NCBI RefSeq assembly: GCF_029813785.1
Contig: NZ_JARVKY010000002.1
Location: 1 to 64,000 of the forward strand
Origin: Streptomyces sp. DH41
Lineage (GTDB): Bacteria; Actinomycetota; Actinomycetes; Streptomycetales; Streptomycetaceae
Direction: 5' to 3'
DNA length: 64,000 bases
Positions 46,552 through 55,641 of the stretch are shown piece after piece. The translations under genes and the position numbers were made by a program. Positions within the stretch are counted from its first letter, which is position 1; each line of letters begins with the position of its first letter. Under the pieces are notes generated by a model, which was given only the letters and a program-made list of their open reading frames with translations, made no database searches and had not been told where the DNA came from.

Positions 46552-49512
46552 TCAGATCGGCTGGGGTTCGAAGTCCCAGTAGGGATTCCGCCGTTCCTGG
46601 ATCTCCCGGATCTGCGGGTGGCCCGCGCCGAGCAGCCCGGTGAGCCGGGCGCCCACATCCCGTCTCAAGGCCTCGGCCTCCTCGCGTTCGCCCGTGTCGG
46701 CGAGGTCCAGCGCCAGTCCGGCGCGGAGGCCGACGGTGAGGATGTGGTTCTCCCCCAGGGCGCGGGCGGAGCGGGCGCAGGCGTCCCGGCCCAGGGTGGC
46801 CGCGGCTTCCTTCTCACCGGCGCCGGCCAGCGCGGCCACCTCGTTCTTGGCACAGCCGACGGACCACGGATGGTCCCGGCCCACCGCCTTCTCCATCTGC
46901 GCCGTGCACTGCCGGGACAGCTCCAGGGAGCCCTGCGTCTCACCGCAGTCGCGCATGATCACGGCCACGTTGTCCCGGGCTCCGACGGTGTACGGGTGGT
47001 CCTCGCCGAGCTGCGCGGCGTAGTGAACGGCGGTGGCCTCGGCCAGGCTCCGGGCCTCCTCGGTCTCTCCGAGCTGGCGCAGCAGCATCGCGTAGTCGCA
47101 GGAGACCAGGAGCGTCTCGGGGTGCAGGGTGCCGCGGCGGCGCAGCAGCTTCCGTCGGACGCCGCGCATCATGGCGTGCGCGAACTGCAGGTCGCCGACC
47201 CGGCGGGAGCACAGGGCGAGGTTGTGTTCGGCGTGCAGGGTCTGGCCGTGGTCGCGGTCGAGGACCTGGCTGTGCAGGCGGGAGTTGTGGCCCTGGATGT
47301 CCAGCGCCTCGCGGTAGTTGCCGAGCAGTCGCAGCATCCAGGCGGTACGCAGTGCCGAGTTGAGGGTCAGCGCGTCCTTGCCGCCGAGGAGCTCGACCCG
47401 CGCCTCGAAGATCCTGCGGTGCAGGGCGAGGGACTCGGTGTAGTGGCCCTGGAGGCCGAGGGCCATGGCCAGGTTGCTGCGGACGGTGAGGGTGCGCGGG
47501 ACCTGTTCGCCGCCCAGCTCGACCGCAGCGGTCTCGGCCGCCTCCTCGAACAGGGCACGGGCCTCCGCGTACCGGCCGAGGGCCATGAGCGTGCCGCCCA
47601 GCCCGTCCTTGGCGCGGATCAGCTCGATGGGACGTACGTCGCCGGCGGCCCTCAGCCGCCGGATCGTCTCGCGTCCGGTCGACTCCGCCTCCGCGTACCG
47701 GCCCAGCCTGCGCTGCATGTTGGCGAGCTGGTGGACGGCGACCAGGACGGCCCGGTCGGTGTCCTCGGAGGTCTCGCGCCAGCGGTCCACGGCTCGCCGG
47801 CTCAGCCGCCGGCCCTCGTCGTACTCGCCGCGCATCCGCAGGTACTCGATGCAGTTCAGGACGAGGTCCCGGACGTCCTCGTCGTCCGAGTCGAGGGCCC
47901 CGGAGGGCTCCAGGTGCGGGATGAGCGCGGCGTAGCGGGCCCAGTTGCCCGGGGAGGAGGAGTCGCGGGGGTCGGCGGAGACCAGCAGCCGGCGGGCGGC
48001 GGCGAAGTGGCGTTCGGCGTCCTCGGGCGACTGGACGTAGCGCACGAAGCGGTGGAAGAGCCGGTGCATGCGCAGTGTGCCGACGGTCTGGGTGTCCAGC
48101 CGCGGTCCCTGTTCGTACTCGATGCGCATCGAGGTGGTCTCGGAGAGCTTGCGCAGGGCGGAGTTCCAGCTGCTGGGCTCGGCGACCAGGTCCACCAGCT
48201 CGGGCGGCAGGTCGGTGTGCCGGGCGGTCTGCAGCAGCCGTACCGGGACCACCTCGGGCGAGAAGCAGACCAGCAGGTTGAGCAGGTGCCAGGCGGGTTC
48301 GAAGCCCTCGCGCAGGGTGTTGAGGAGCTTGGCCCAGGCGACCTGGAAGCTCTCCGGATAGTCCCGGGACGGCATCACGCCGAAGCGGTCGGGACGGCCG
48401 TCGCGGATGTCCCGCACGTACGCGTCGACGGACATGGCCGGATTCGTGTCGAGCCAGGCGGCCGTCTGGTCGAGCAGCAGCGGCATGTCCTCGACGGCGT
48501 CGGCGAGCCGGTCGGCCTGGCCGGCGTCGAGCCGCTCGGTGCGCCGGCCCACGAACGCGATGCTCTCCTGGCGTTCGAAGCCCGCGACCCGGAGGGTCTC
48601 CCCCTGCGCCGCCCACTCGCCGCGGTGTGTGGTGACCAGGACGTGTCCGCGTCCCTCGGGGACGAGGTCGGTCACCTTCTCCGGGTCGCCCGCGCCGTCC
48701 AGCACCAGCAGCCAGGGGCGGGCGGTGCCGTCGAGCTCCCGGCGTACGGCCTTGATGGTGGCCGCCAGGTCCCCGCCGCCCCTGAGGCCCAGTTCGGGCG
48801 CCAGGTCGGCGAACTGCTGGCGGGCCGTGACGCGCTGCGCGGCGGTGATCCACCAGACGATGTCGTACTCGCCGGCGAACCGGTGGGCGTACTCCAGCGC
48901 CAGCTGTGTCTTGCCCACGCCTCCGGGGCCCCGCAGGGCGAGGGTGGCTCCGTCGGTCCCGGCGCCGGCGAGGGTCCCGTACATCTGCTCCAGGAGGTCG
49001 GTGCGCCCGATGAACCGGCGGTTGCGGCGCGGGACACGCCAGACCTCCGGGGGGTCGTCCGGGAAACGCGGGCCGCGGCGCAGGTCGACCAGTCGGCCGG
49101 GTGCGGGGACGGCCGCGCACTCCAGGACGCGGACGCGGGCCACCTCGGGGCGCAGGCCGCGCAGCTCGACGGGTGCGAGCGGGGCGACCTCCGCCGGCAG
49201 CGGCTGCGCGGTGACGCTCACGGCGGCGAGGCGTTCACGGAACCCGGGCAGCACCTCCCGCAGTACCTCCGCCCAGGCGTGGAACCGCTCTGGCCCCAGC
49301 CGCTCGTACCAGTCGTCGATGACGAGCAGGATGCGGCCCGGCGCGCCGAGCAGATCGGTCAGGGCGTGCGCGGCCGGTGGCCGGCGCAGCGGGTTCCACC
49401 GCACCAGGGTGGTGGTCCGGCCGGCGGCGCGGATCTGGTGGTCGATCCACTTGGCCCAGGACTCGCTCTGCCCGGCGAAGACCACCGTGACGTGGCCCAG
49501 CTCCGTCACCAT
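46552..49512 (-). CDS. fxsT: FxsT-like STAND protein: TIR-like domain, NB-ARC NTPase, TPR repeats
   Basis: 986 residues from the ATG at 49512 (GAGGGG upstream). Residues about 5-100 look TIR-like (VTVVFAGQSESWAKWIDHQI, then ILLVIDDWYERLGP). A linker with RNRRFIGR leads to an NB-ARC NTPase with P-loop GPGGVGKT (195-202) and Walker-B-like LLVLDGAGD. From about 560 to the end are tetratricopeptide units (LGRYAEAESTGRE, LGRYAEARALFEEA, QGHYTESLALHRR, LGNYREALDIQ). This is the FxsT architecture of FxSxx-COOH radical-SAM systems and also that of STAND immune sensors. It follows the radical SAM gene by 100 bp on the same strand; two TTGAC direct repeats lie in that gap. Confidence 0.85.
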   Translation of the reverse strand: MVTELGHVTVVFAGQSESWAKWIDHQIRAAGRTTTLVRWNPLRRPPAAHALTDLLGAPGRILLVIDDWYERLGPERFHAWAEVLREVLPGFRERLAAVSVTAQPLPAEVAPLAPVELRGLRPEVARVRVLECAAVPAPGRLVDLRRGPRFPDDPPEVWRVPRRNRRFIGRTDLLEQMYGTLAGAGTDGATLALRGPGGVGKTQLALEYAHRFAGEYDIVWWITAAQRVTARQQFADLAPELGLRGGGDLAATIKAVRRELDGTARPWLLVLDGAGDPEKVTDLVPEGRGHVLVTTHRGEWAAQGETLRVAGFERQESIAFVGRRTERLDAGQADRLADAVEDMPLLLDQTAAWLDTNPAMSVDAYVRDIRDGRPDRFGVMPSRDYPESFQVAWAKLLNTLREGFEPAWHLLNLLVCFSPEVVPVRLLQTARHTDLPPELVDLVAEPSSWNSALRKLSETTSMRIEYEQGPRLDTQTVGTLRMHRLFHRFVRYVQSPEDAERHFAAARRLLVSADPRDSSSPGNWARYAALIPHLEPSGALDSDDEDVRDLVLNCIEYLRMRGEYDEGRRLSRRAVDRWRETSEDTDRAVLVAVHQLANMQRRLGRYAEAESTGRETIRRLRAAGDVRPIELIRAKDGLGGTLMALGRYAEARALFEEAAETAAVELGGEQVPRTLTVRSNLAMALGLQGHYTESLALHRRIFEARVELLGGKDALTLNSALRTAWMLRLLGNYREALDIQGHNSRLHSQVLDRDHGQTLHAEHNLALCSRRVGDLQFAHAMMRGVRRKLLRRRGTLHPETLLVSCDYAMLLRQLGETEEARSLAEATAVHYAAQLGEDHPYTVGARDNVAVIMRDCGETQGSLELSRQCTAQMEKAVGRDHPWSVGCAKNEVAALAGAGEKEAAATLGRDACARSARALGENHILTVGLRAGLALDLADTGEREEAEALRRDVGARLTGLLGAGHPQIREIQERRNPYWDFEPQPI

Positions 49513-49612
49513 CTCGCTGTCCCCTCGGCCGAACCGGTCACGACTGTGCACAGGTTAGTCAATTGTGCGTCAATGCGACGTGTCGCGCGCGGAGTTGGAC
49601 ATGACGCCCGGA

Positions 49613-50830
49613 TCATGTGGTGGTACGGACGGTGTGTTCCAGCCGGTGCGCGACATGCCGGATCAGCCGCTCCAGGTCGGCGCAGTACACACTCGGGTGG
49701 TGGAAGCCGGAGCCGGGCGTGTACCGGTGCACGTAGTTGCCGCCCCCGCACACCCGGCCCACCGGGCAGGCACGGCAGTCCGCGCCCAGGGCCCGCTCGC
49801 CCGACTGGCGTGCCACGATGCCCGGGTGGCGCAGGACCGTGTCGAAGGAGTGCCGGAACACGTCGTATCCGGTCTCTGCGGCGCCCCGGTAGGCGGACCT
49901 GAGCGAGTCGACCTGTTCGATCGCGCCGTCCGTCTCGACGACGACGGCGGCCACCGGCGACAGGCCCACGGCCTCGGCCCTGCTGGGTGCCCCCAGCAGC
50001 AGGGCGACGATCTCCTGGAAGAGCCTTACGCGGGTGCGCAGTCGTCCCGCGTCCCACCAGGCGTCGAAGACGGTGGCCAGCCAGTCCCCGTAGGGCGTGG
50101 CCCCTGGCCGGTGCCTGCCGGGCCGGCCACCGGGCAGACCGGGTGGCGGCCGGCCCCAGTTGGCGTGCGGGAGCAGAAGGTCCAGCCGCGGCGGGCCCAG
50201 CTCCAGCAGCGAGTGGTAGACGTCCAGCGGGTCGGCGTCCAGGTCGACGGTGCACAGGATCCCGGCGTACGCCTGTGGACGCGCGGCGAGCCTGCGGGCG
50301 GCGGCGAGGGCGGCGGGCCAGGCGGGCCGGCCCGCGTGGTCGACCCGGCGTGCGTTGTGGGCCGCGCGTCCGCCGTCGAGGCTGAGGCCGACCCGGACGC
50401 CGTCCTCGGTGAGCTGCTCCAGGCCGCGGTCGGTGAGGCGGGTGCCGTTGGTCTGCACGGTGGCGGTGATCCGGCAGCTGTCGGGGACGGTACGGCGGAC
50501 GGCACGGACGTAGTCCAGGACGGGTGCGGGACCGGCCAGGAGGGGTTCGCCGCCGTGCAGTTCGATCCGGACGTGGTCGAGGCCGTGGGCGCCGACGTGC
50601 TCGGCGACCCGGGCCGCGGTGTGCTCCATGACGCGGTCGCCGACGCGGGCCGGGCGGTCCCGCCAGCCGCTGTCCTGGCCTCGGTAGAGGTAGCAGTAGG
50701 TGCAGTCGAGGTTGCAGCGTCCGTGGACCTTGAGGACGAACTGTCGCAGGGGCGTGGGGACGTGCCCCTGGGCGTCGGGGCGCGCGGCGGGCCGGCACGG
50801 GGGTGCGGGCGGCCGGGGGCCGGCCGTCAC
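49613..50830 (-). CDS. fxsB: FxsB-like radical SAM/SPASM cyclophane peptide maturase
   Basis: 405 residues from a GTG at 50830 that overlaps the stop of the 50-codon ORF (GTGA). The radical SAM cluster is Cys39-x3-Cys43-x2-Cys46 in HGRCNLDCTYCYLYRGQ. IELHGGEPLLAG and TVQTNGTRL follow as AdoMet-binding elements. The C-terminal SPASM region has CRACPVGRVCGGGNYVHRY and SGFHHPSVYCADL, matching the FxsB group that makes cyclophane cross-links in short peptides. It should act on a precursor peptide; the coupled small ORF is the best candidate. This is the strongest sign that the block is a RiPP pathway. Confidence 0.92.
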   Translation of the reverse strand: MTAGPRPPAPPCRPAARPDAQGHVPTPLRQFVLKVHGRCNLDCTYCYLYRGQDSGWRDRPARVGDRVMEHTAARVAEHVGAHGLDHVRIELHGGEPLLAGPAPVLDYVRAVRRTVPDSCRITATVQTNGTRLTDRGLEQLTEDGVRVGLSLDGGRAAHNARRVDHAGRPAWPAALAAARRLAARPQAYAGILCTVDLDADPLDVYHSLLELGPPRLDLLLPHANWGRPPPGLPGGRPGRHRPGATPYGDWLATVFDAWWDAGRLRTRVRLFQEIVALLLGAPSRAEAVGLSPVAAVVVETDGAIEQVDSLRSAYRGAAETGYDVFRHSFDTVLRHPGIVARQSGERALGADCRACPVGRVCGGGNYVHRYTPGSGFHHPSVYCADLERLIRHVAHRLEHTVRTTT

Positions 50831-50979
50831 GGGGCGTCCTCGTAGTAGGCGACGACGGTGGCCTCCCCGTCGCGGACGTGGAGTTCGGCGAGGACCGCGG
50901 CGAGCACCGGATGGTCGGAGCGGGCGGGCCGGGTGAGTTCGGGCAGGGGTATCTCCGCCTCGTCGGTGGGGTGGGTCAC
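50827..50979 (-). CDS. 50-residue candidate RiPP precursor, coupled to the vWA and radical SAM genes
   Basis: GTG at 50979 overlaps the stop of the vWA gene (GTGA), and its stop overlaps the GTG of the radical SAM gene (GTGA). The peptide starts MTHPTDEAEIPLPEL, has a leader-like middle (SDHPVLAAVLAELHVRDG) and ends TVVAYYEDAP. The PLPEL-hydrophobic helix layout resembles leaders of FxSxx-COOH peptides as I remember them, but the C-terminal FxS motif is absent. Tyr45-Tyr46-Glu47-Asp48 at the C-terminus offers a possible Tyr-X-Asp three-residue cyclophane site. Reality of the ORF rests on the double overlap and on high third-position GC; the substrate role is inference. Confidence 0.72.
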   Translation of the reverse strand: MTHPTDEAEIPLPELTRPARSDHPVLAAVLAELHVRDGEATVVAYYEDAP

Positions 50980-53900
50980 GCGTCGGCCGTTCCGGAGGTG
51001 AGGCGGGCGATGTCCGAACGGAGCAGCTCGGCCAGCTCGGGGTCGGTGGTGAGGCGGAGGGCCTCGCGGTAGTCGGCCAGGGCGGAGCGGGCACGGCCGA
51101 GCCGTTCGCGGGCGTGGGCCCGGCCGCGCAGGGCCAGGGCCAGGACCGCCGGGCCCTCGGGGCCCGCCTCCCGGGCGTGCTCGGCGCCCTGGGTGTAGTG
51201 CTCCACGGCCTTGTCGGCGTGGTCGGCGGTGCCCAGTCTCGTGTGCAGGTGCAGGGCCACGATGCCGCGTCGCATCAGGTACAGCGCCTGGTGCCGCGGC
51301 TCCTCGGAGCCACGGACCGCCTCCCCCAGCAGCCAGTCGGCCTCGTACAGGTCGGACAGCACGTGCTCGCGGTGGAAGCGCCCGACGTGTGCGTCGGCCA
51401 GCAGGGACCGCCGGTGGGGCAGGGCGGGGTCGTCGGGAGGGGTCTCGTCGACGGCCCGCCGCAGCAGGTCGACGGCCCGGTGGGTGTCCTGCGGCGAGTC
51501 GTGGTGGCCGGCGCGCTCACGCAGGGCCGCGCCGCAGTCGGTGAGTACGGCGGGCAGCCGGGGGTCGTCCTCGTGCAGCAGTCGTACGACCGACTCCCAC
51601 GCGCCGACGGCCAGGTCCAGCGACGTCGGGTCACCGGTGCGCTCGTACCTCTCCCAGTGGGCGCTCGCGGCGCGGGTGCGGCACTCGACACGCAGTTCCT
51701 CGTCGGCCCCGGCCGCCTCCTGGGCACGCTCCAGCGCGTGCGTCAGCAGGGCGTGCCCGCCGTCGTCCTCGTCGCCGGTCCCGGCGAGGCTCACGGCGGA
51801 CGCCACGTCCAGCCAGACCCGGCAGCGTTCGCTGTCCGGCAGGGTGTTCTCCCGGCTCAGCACCGCCATGAAGTCCTCGGTGGCCGAGGCCGCCGCGTCG
51901 CGCGCCCGGTCCGCCTCGTCGGTGGAGGAGGCGACAGGTCCCTGCCCGGCGAACTGCCGCGCGAGCTCCAGCCAGAGCCGGCCCCGCTCGGCACGGGGCC
52001 GGCCCGAGCCGGACAGCTCGGCCGTGGTGGTGGCGGCGTCGAGGGCTCGGTACAGGTGGGCGACGTACCACTCCTCGGGGCTGTCGCCCGCCGAGTAGGG
52101 GCCGTCGGTCCCGTGCCGGTCCGCGCCCACCAGCGCGATGACGCCGCGCAGGTTCAGCAGTACGAGGCCGGCGGCCCGGCGCCGGTCGGCGCTCTCGCTC
52201 TCCGCGGCCAGGACGGCGGCGAAGTCACTGTCGGCCAGGTACAGCAGGACCGCGCGGGCGAACTCCGCGGGGTCGTGCTCGCTGTGCGCGGCGGCGTCGG
52301 CGGCCCAGTCCCGCAGATCGTCCGGAATCCCGGGGAAGCCGATGCCCTCGTCGTGCACCGCGTAGGCCTGGTCCGAGCAGATGACGCCGCGGACGAACCT
52401 CCCGTGTCCGGTGAGGCCTCGCGGGTCCGCGACCGCCTCCCATGCCTCCCGCAGGTCATCGCCGTCCGCGCCCACGCGCCACCGGTCGAGCAGGCATTCC
52501 GCGAGCGACTCCGCGACCTGCACGCGCCGCTCGCCCGGGCGGGCCACGGTGAGCGCCTGGCGCAGGCTGTCGACGGCCGCGTCGAGTTCGCGGGTCAGCC
52601 CCTCCGTCCGGAAGCGGGCGTACGCCTCCCGTCCCCGTTCCAGCAGCTCCTCCGCGCCGAACCCGAGGACGGTGGCCGTCCTCGGCATCCGGGCGCCGAG
52701 CTCTCGCAGCACGTCCGCCGACACCTCGGCGAACGCGCGCAGGCCGGCTGGTTCGGCCGCGCCGGGGCCGGTCGCGTAGGCGGTCGCGGGGCCGGTCACC
52801 GGAACGAGCCGCTCACCCGGGGTGACCGCGCCGCGCAGGAACGCCCCGGCGAGGGCGGGGAAGTTGCGCACACTGCGGCCGAAGCGGCGCTCCACGTACT
52901 CGGAGCAGTGCTTGAACAGGAGCTGGACGTCCTCGACGGTCAGCCGGGCCCGCAGTTCCGTGGCGACGCCGGGCAGGAAGCGGTACCGCACGGCCTGGGG
53001 GTCGTCGGTGTCCGGCTGGCGGCGCAGCAGCCCGCCGAGGAGCACCTCGGACAGGACGTCGGGTCCGCTCCCGGCGAGCATCGCGTGCTGGACCAGCTGC
53101 ATCACCGGCAGCTGGAGCGGCACGGCGGACAGGTACACGGCGAGGCGGCGGGCCTCCGGGGACGCGGGACGCCAGAAGGCCCGGACCCGCTCGGCTCCGC
53201 CGACGTCCTCGGCCGCGCGCACCGGCGCGGCGGAGGCGGGGTGGTCGGCGCGCACCCAGCCCGCTGCGGCGGCCAGGGACTGCCCGGTGGCACCGGACAC
53301 GAGCCGCGCCCAGCCCTCCACCGACGGGCGGCGCAGCGCCAGGACGGGCACCGGCAGCGCCCCGCGCTCGGCCGCACCCCGGTCGGGGCGGAACTCCAGC
53401 GCGCCGGCCGGGCCCTCGCGCCGGTGCAGTATCCCGCGCCGGGCCGGCAGATGGGTACGGGCCCACATCCGCTGCGGCAGCGGCTGCGCGACCGCGACCG
53501 GTGCCGTCGCCGCCCAGCGGTGCAGCAGACGCTGCACCCGGCCGCTGCGCCACATCGGTCCGGCGCAGTCGCTGAGGACCAGGGTCACGCGGCGGCCGGT
53601 CGGGTCGCTGAGCTGCTCGGGCGCGTGCAGCGGGCCGCCCGTCTCCGGGCGGGAGGAGCAGCCGGGCCGGCCACCGGGACCTTCGTGCAGGTACTGCACC
53701 TGGAGCTCGCGGAACGCGCCGGCCCGGGCGCAGACCTGGCGCAGTTCGTCCAGGGCCTGCTGCCAGACCACGGTGGAGGTCGACACGTCCATCAGGAGCA
53801 GCAGCCGGGCCTCACGACGCCGGTCGGTGCGCAGCACGGGCAGCACCAGTCCGGACTCCGCGGCCCGTTCGGCGGTGGCCCGTTCGTCCAGGGTTCGCGG

Positions 53901-54359
53901 GACCGGACGTACGGGGGCGCGGTAGCGCTGGAGCGGGCGGAGGCCGCGCTGCAGGGCGAGGGGTTCCGGCAGGGAGGGTGCGGCCGGGACCCGCACGGGC
54001 GCCGGCCCGTCGCCGGTACCGCCCTCGCCGCTCGCGGGACCGTCACCGCCGGGGGCGAACAGCCAGGCGCCGTCGGGGGGCGAGGCCTCCTCCTGGCCCG
54101 CGGGCGGCCTGGACGACCCCGGTGGCGGCGGTGACGCGGCGTGGTGGTGTCCACCGGGCGGTACCGCGGGGGCGCCGTCCGCGCCGGAGGTGTCGCCGGC
54201 CGCCGAGGACACGGGGGCGGGCAGCCAGCGGGCCAGCCACAGCGCGTCCGCCAGTTCCTCGACGCCCGGCCCGATCCCCGCGTCCCGCATACGCGCGACC
54301 AGCGCGGCGAGCACGGGCGCCGCGCCGTCGGTCGGGGTCGGGGGTTCCTGGGCGGCCAT
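50976..54359 (-). CDS. vWA-like/TPR protein, SAV_2336 N-terminal domain type
   Basis: 1127 residues. The N-terminus (about 10-45) is a helical SAV_2336-type segment, followed by a Pro/Gly-rich linker (50-130). A von Willebrand A-like domain holds the MIDAS sequence DVSTS (Asp191-x-Ser193-x-Ser195) in LLLMDVSTSTVVW and a later LVLSDCAGPMW. The rest is helical: a region with VRNFPALAGAF, then tetratricopeptide-like repeats to the C-terminus (ALRGRAHARERLGRARSALADYREALRL). It starts 3 bp after the MoxR gene stop. vWA proteins commonly work with MoxR ATPases. Its last codons overlap the peptide ORF, tying this module to the radical SAM gene. Confidence 0.82.
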   Translation of the reverse strand: MAAQEPPTPTDGAAPVLAALVARMRDAGIGPGVEELADALWLARWLPAPVSSAAGDTSGADGAPAVPPGGHHHAASPPPPGSSRPPAGQEEASPPDGAWLFAPGGDGPASGEGGTGDGPAPVRVPAAPSLPEPLALQRGLRPLQRYRAPVRPVPRTLDERATAERAAESGLVLPVLRTDRRREARLLLLMDVSTSTVVWQQALDELRQVCARAGAFRELQVQYLHEGPGGRPGCSSRPETGGPLHAPEQLSDPTGRRVTLVLSDCAGPMWRSGRVQRLLHRWAATAPVAVAQPLPQRMWARTHLPARRGILHRREGPAGALEFRPDRGAAERGALPVPVLALRRPSVEGWARLVSGATGQSLAAAAGWVRADHPASAAPVRAAEDVGGAERVRAFWRPASPEARRLAVYLSAVPLQLPVMQLVQHAMLAGSGPDVLSEVLLGGLLRRQPDTDDPQAVRYRFLPGVATELRARLTVEDVQLLFKHCSEYVERRFGRSVRNFPALAGAFLRGAVTPGERLVPVTGPATAYATGPGAAEPAGLRAFAEVSADVLRELGARMPRTATVLGFGAEELLERGREAYARFRTEGLTRELDAAVDSLRQALTVARPGERRVQVAESLAECLLDRWRVGADGDDLREAWEAVADPRGLTGHGRFVRGVICSDQAYAVHDEGIGFPGIPDDLRDWAADAAAHSEHDPAEFARAVLLYLADSDFAAVLAAESESADRRRAAGLVLLNLRGVIALVGADRHGTDGPYSAGDSPEEWYVAHLYRALDAATTTAELSGSGRPRAERGRLWLELARQFAGQGPVASSTDEADRARDAAASATEDFMAVLSRENTLPDSERCRVWLDVASAVSLAGTGDEDDGGHALLTHALERAQEAAGADEELRVECRTRAASAHWERYERTGDPTSLDLAVGAWESVVRLLHEDDPRLPAVLTDCGAALRERAGHHDSPQDTHRAVDLLRRAVDETPPDDPALPHRRSLLADAHVGRFHREHVLSDLYEADWLLGEAVRGSEEPRHQALYLMRRGIVALHLHTRLGTADHADKAVEHYTQGAEHAREAGPEGPAVLALALRGRAHARERLGRARSALADYREALRLTTDPELAELLRSDIARLTSGTADA

Positions 54360-54362
54360 CGA

Positions 54363-55361
54363 CTACCGCAACCCACGGTCCAGGGGCTGCATCAGGAGGT
54401 CCGAGATCTCCTCGCGCCGGTGGGCGGCGTCGCGGGCGGCGTACTGGGCGAGGAAGATCGCGTTGAGCAACTGGTCGGTGGGCCGCAGCGCCCCGTCCGT
54501 CTCGGCGCGGGCGAACTGGTCCACGATGTCGCGGTTGTCATCGTATGCCCCTTGGCCGAAATGGGCCTGCACCAGCGCGGCGAGGCGTTCGTCGCGCGGG
54601 GCCCTGAGGTCGAGCGGGATGCAGCGGCGCAGCAGCGGGGCGGGGAACTCGCGCTCACGGTTGCTGGTCATGACGACGAACGGGAAGGCGCGGCACCGCA
54701 CCTGTCCGTCCTGCACCGCGACCCGCCTGCCGTCGTCGGTGAGGACCTCCACGACCGGGGTGCGGTCGGCGATCCGCTCCAGTTCGGGGATGGCGAACGA
54801 GCCTTCCTCCAGCACGTTCAGCAGGTCGTTGGGCAGGTCGATGTCGCTCTTGTCCAGCTCGTCGATGAGCAGTACGCGGGGCCGGTCGGCGGCGAGCAGT
54901 GCGGTGCCGAGCGGGCCGAGCTTGATGTAGCGGCCGATGTCCGGGGCGCCCTGGCCGTCGGGCAGCTGGGCGTCCTGGAGGCGGCCGATGGCGTCGTACG
55001 TGTAGAGCCCGTCCCGCAGTTCGCTGCGGCTGACGACCGGCCACTCCAGGACCCGGCCGAGGCCGAGTTCGTGGGCGATGGAGTGCGCCAGCGTCGACTT
55101 GCCGACGCCCGGTTCGCCGGTGACGAGCAGGGGGCGGCGCAGGTAGAGGGCCGCGTTGACCAGTTCGAGGGTGCCGGGGTCCTGGATGGGCAGCGGGACG
55201 GTGCGCGCGCCGAGCCTGCGCCGGGTGGAGGATCCGAGGTCCGGTACGTCGTAGTCCACGGCCGGGGTGTCGAAGTCCCGCCACGGGGGCGGGGCGGGCA
55301 GCTGTCCGATCCGCTCGGGAGCCGGTTGCCCGGTGCCCCGGTAGATGAACCACTCGCTCAT
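54363..55361 (-). CDS. MoxR-type AAA+ ATPase
   Basis: 332 residues from the ATG at 55361 (GAGGAG 7 bases upstream). Walker A is TGEPGVGKST (81-90), Walker B VLLIDELDKS with Asp167/Glu168, sensor 1 MTSNRER, and an arginine-finger region LLRRCIPLDL. The order and length fit MoxR ATPases that act as chaperones for vWA partners, here encoded directly downstream. It lies between the vWA gene and the trypsin-VMAP gene, giving the ternary arrangement. Confidence 0.92.
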   Translation of the reverse strand: MSEWFIYRGTGQPAPERIGQLPAPPPWRDFDTPAVDYDVPDLGSSTRRRLGARTVPLPIQDPGTLELVNAALYLRRPLLVTGEPGVGKSTLAHSIAHELGLGRVLEWPVVSRSELRDGLYTYDAIGRLQDAQLPDGQGAPDIGRYIKLGPLGTALLAADRPRVLLIDELDKSDIDLPNDLLNVLEEGSFAIPELERIADRTPVVEVLTDDGRRVAVQDGQVRCRAFPFVVMTSNREREFPAPLLRRCIPLDLRAPRDERLAALVQAHFGQGAYDDNRDIVDQFARAETDGALRPTDQLLNAIFLAQYAARDAAHRREEISDLLMQPLDRGLR

Positions 55362-55493
55362 ACCGTGCTCCTCGTCGACGGTCGGTGGCTGTCCACGGCC
55401 TGGCCGACGAGGGCGTCGCGCACCCACAACGGGCCCCTGAGAATGTACCCGCGCCCTACCCCGGGAACGGTGCTTTCCGGCCAGTCGCGGCGT

Positions 55494-55565
55494 CCGTCGC
55501 GGTGTCCGCCATGGCGTGTGTCGCGGTGTCCGTCACGACGTGTGCCGCGGTGTCCGTCACGGCGT
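55494..55565. repeat. three 24-bp tandem repeats upstream of the MoxR gene
   Basis: Units at 55494-55517, 55518-55541 and 55542-55565, sharing CGCGGTGTCCG; units two and three differ at three positions. They lie in the 280-bp gap between the trypsin-VMAP gene (ends 55642) and MoxR (starts 55361). Two further short repeats (GCGCGTCC-GCGTT) are at about 55629-55663. No gene is visible in this gap. Confidence 0.7.
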
Positions 55566-55641
55566 GGGTCCGGCGGGCGGAGGGGCGCGCGACTGGCGCT
55601 CGTAGGGGCCCGTCGAGCGCTTACATGCGCGCGTCCGGCGT

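Noticed and set aside
46560..46590. GGTTCGAAGTCCC looking like a tRNA T-loop
   Set aside because: It lies in the C-terminal codons of the fxsT-type gene and has no matching acceptor, D or anticodon stem around it.
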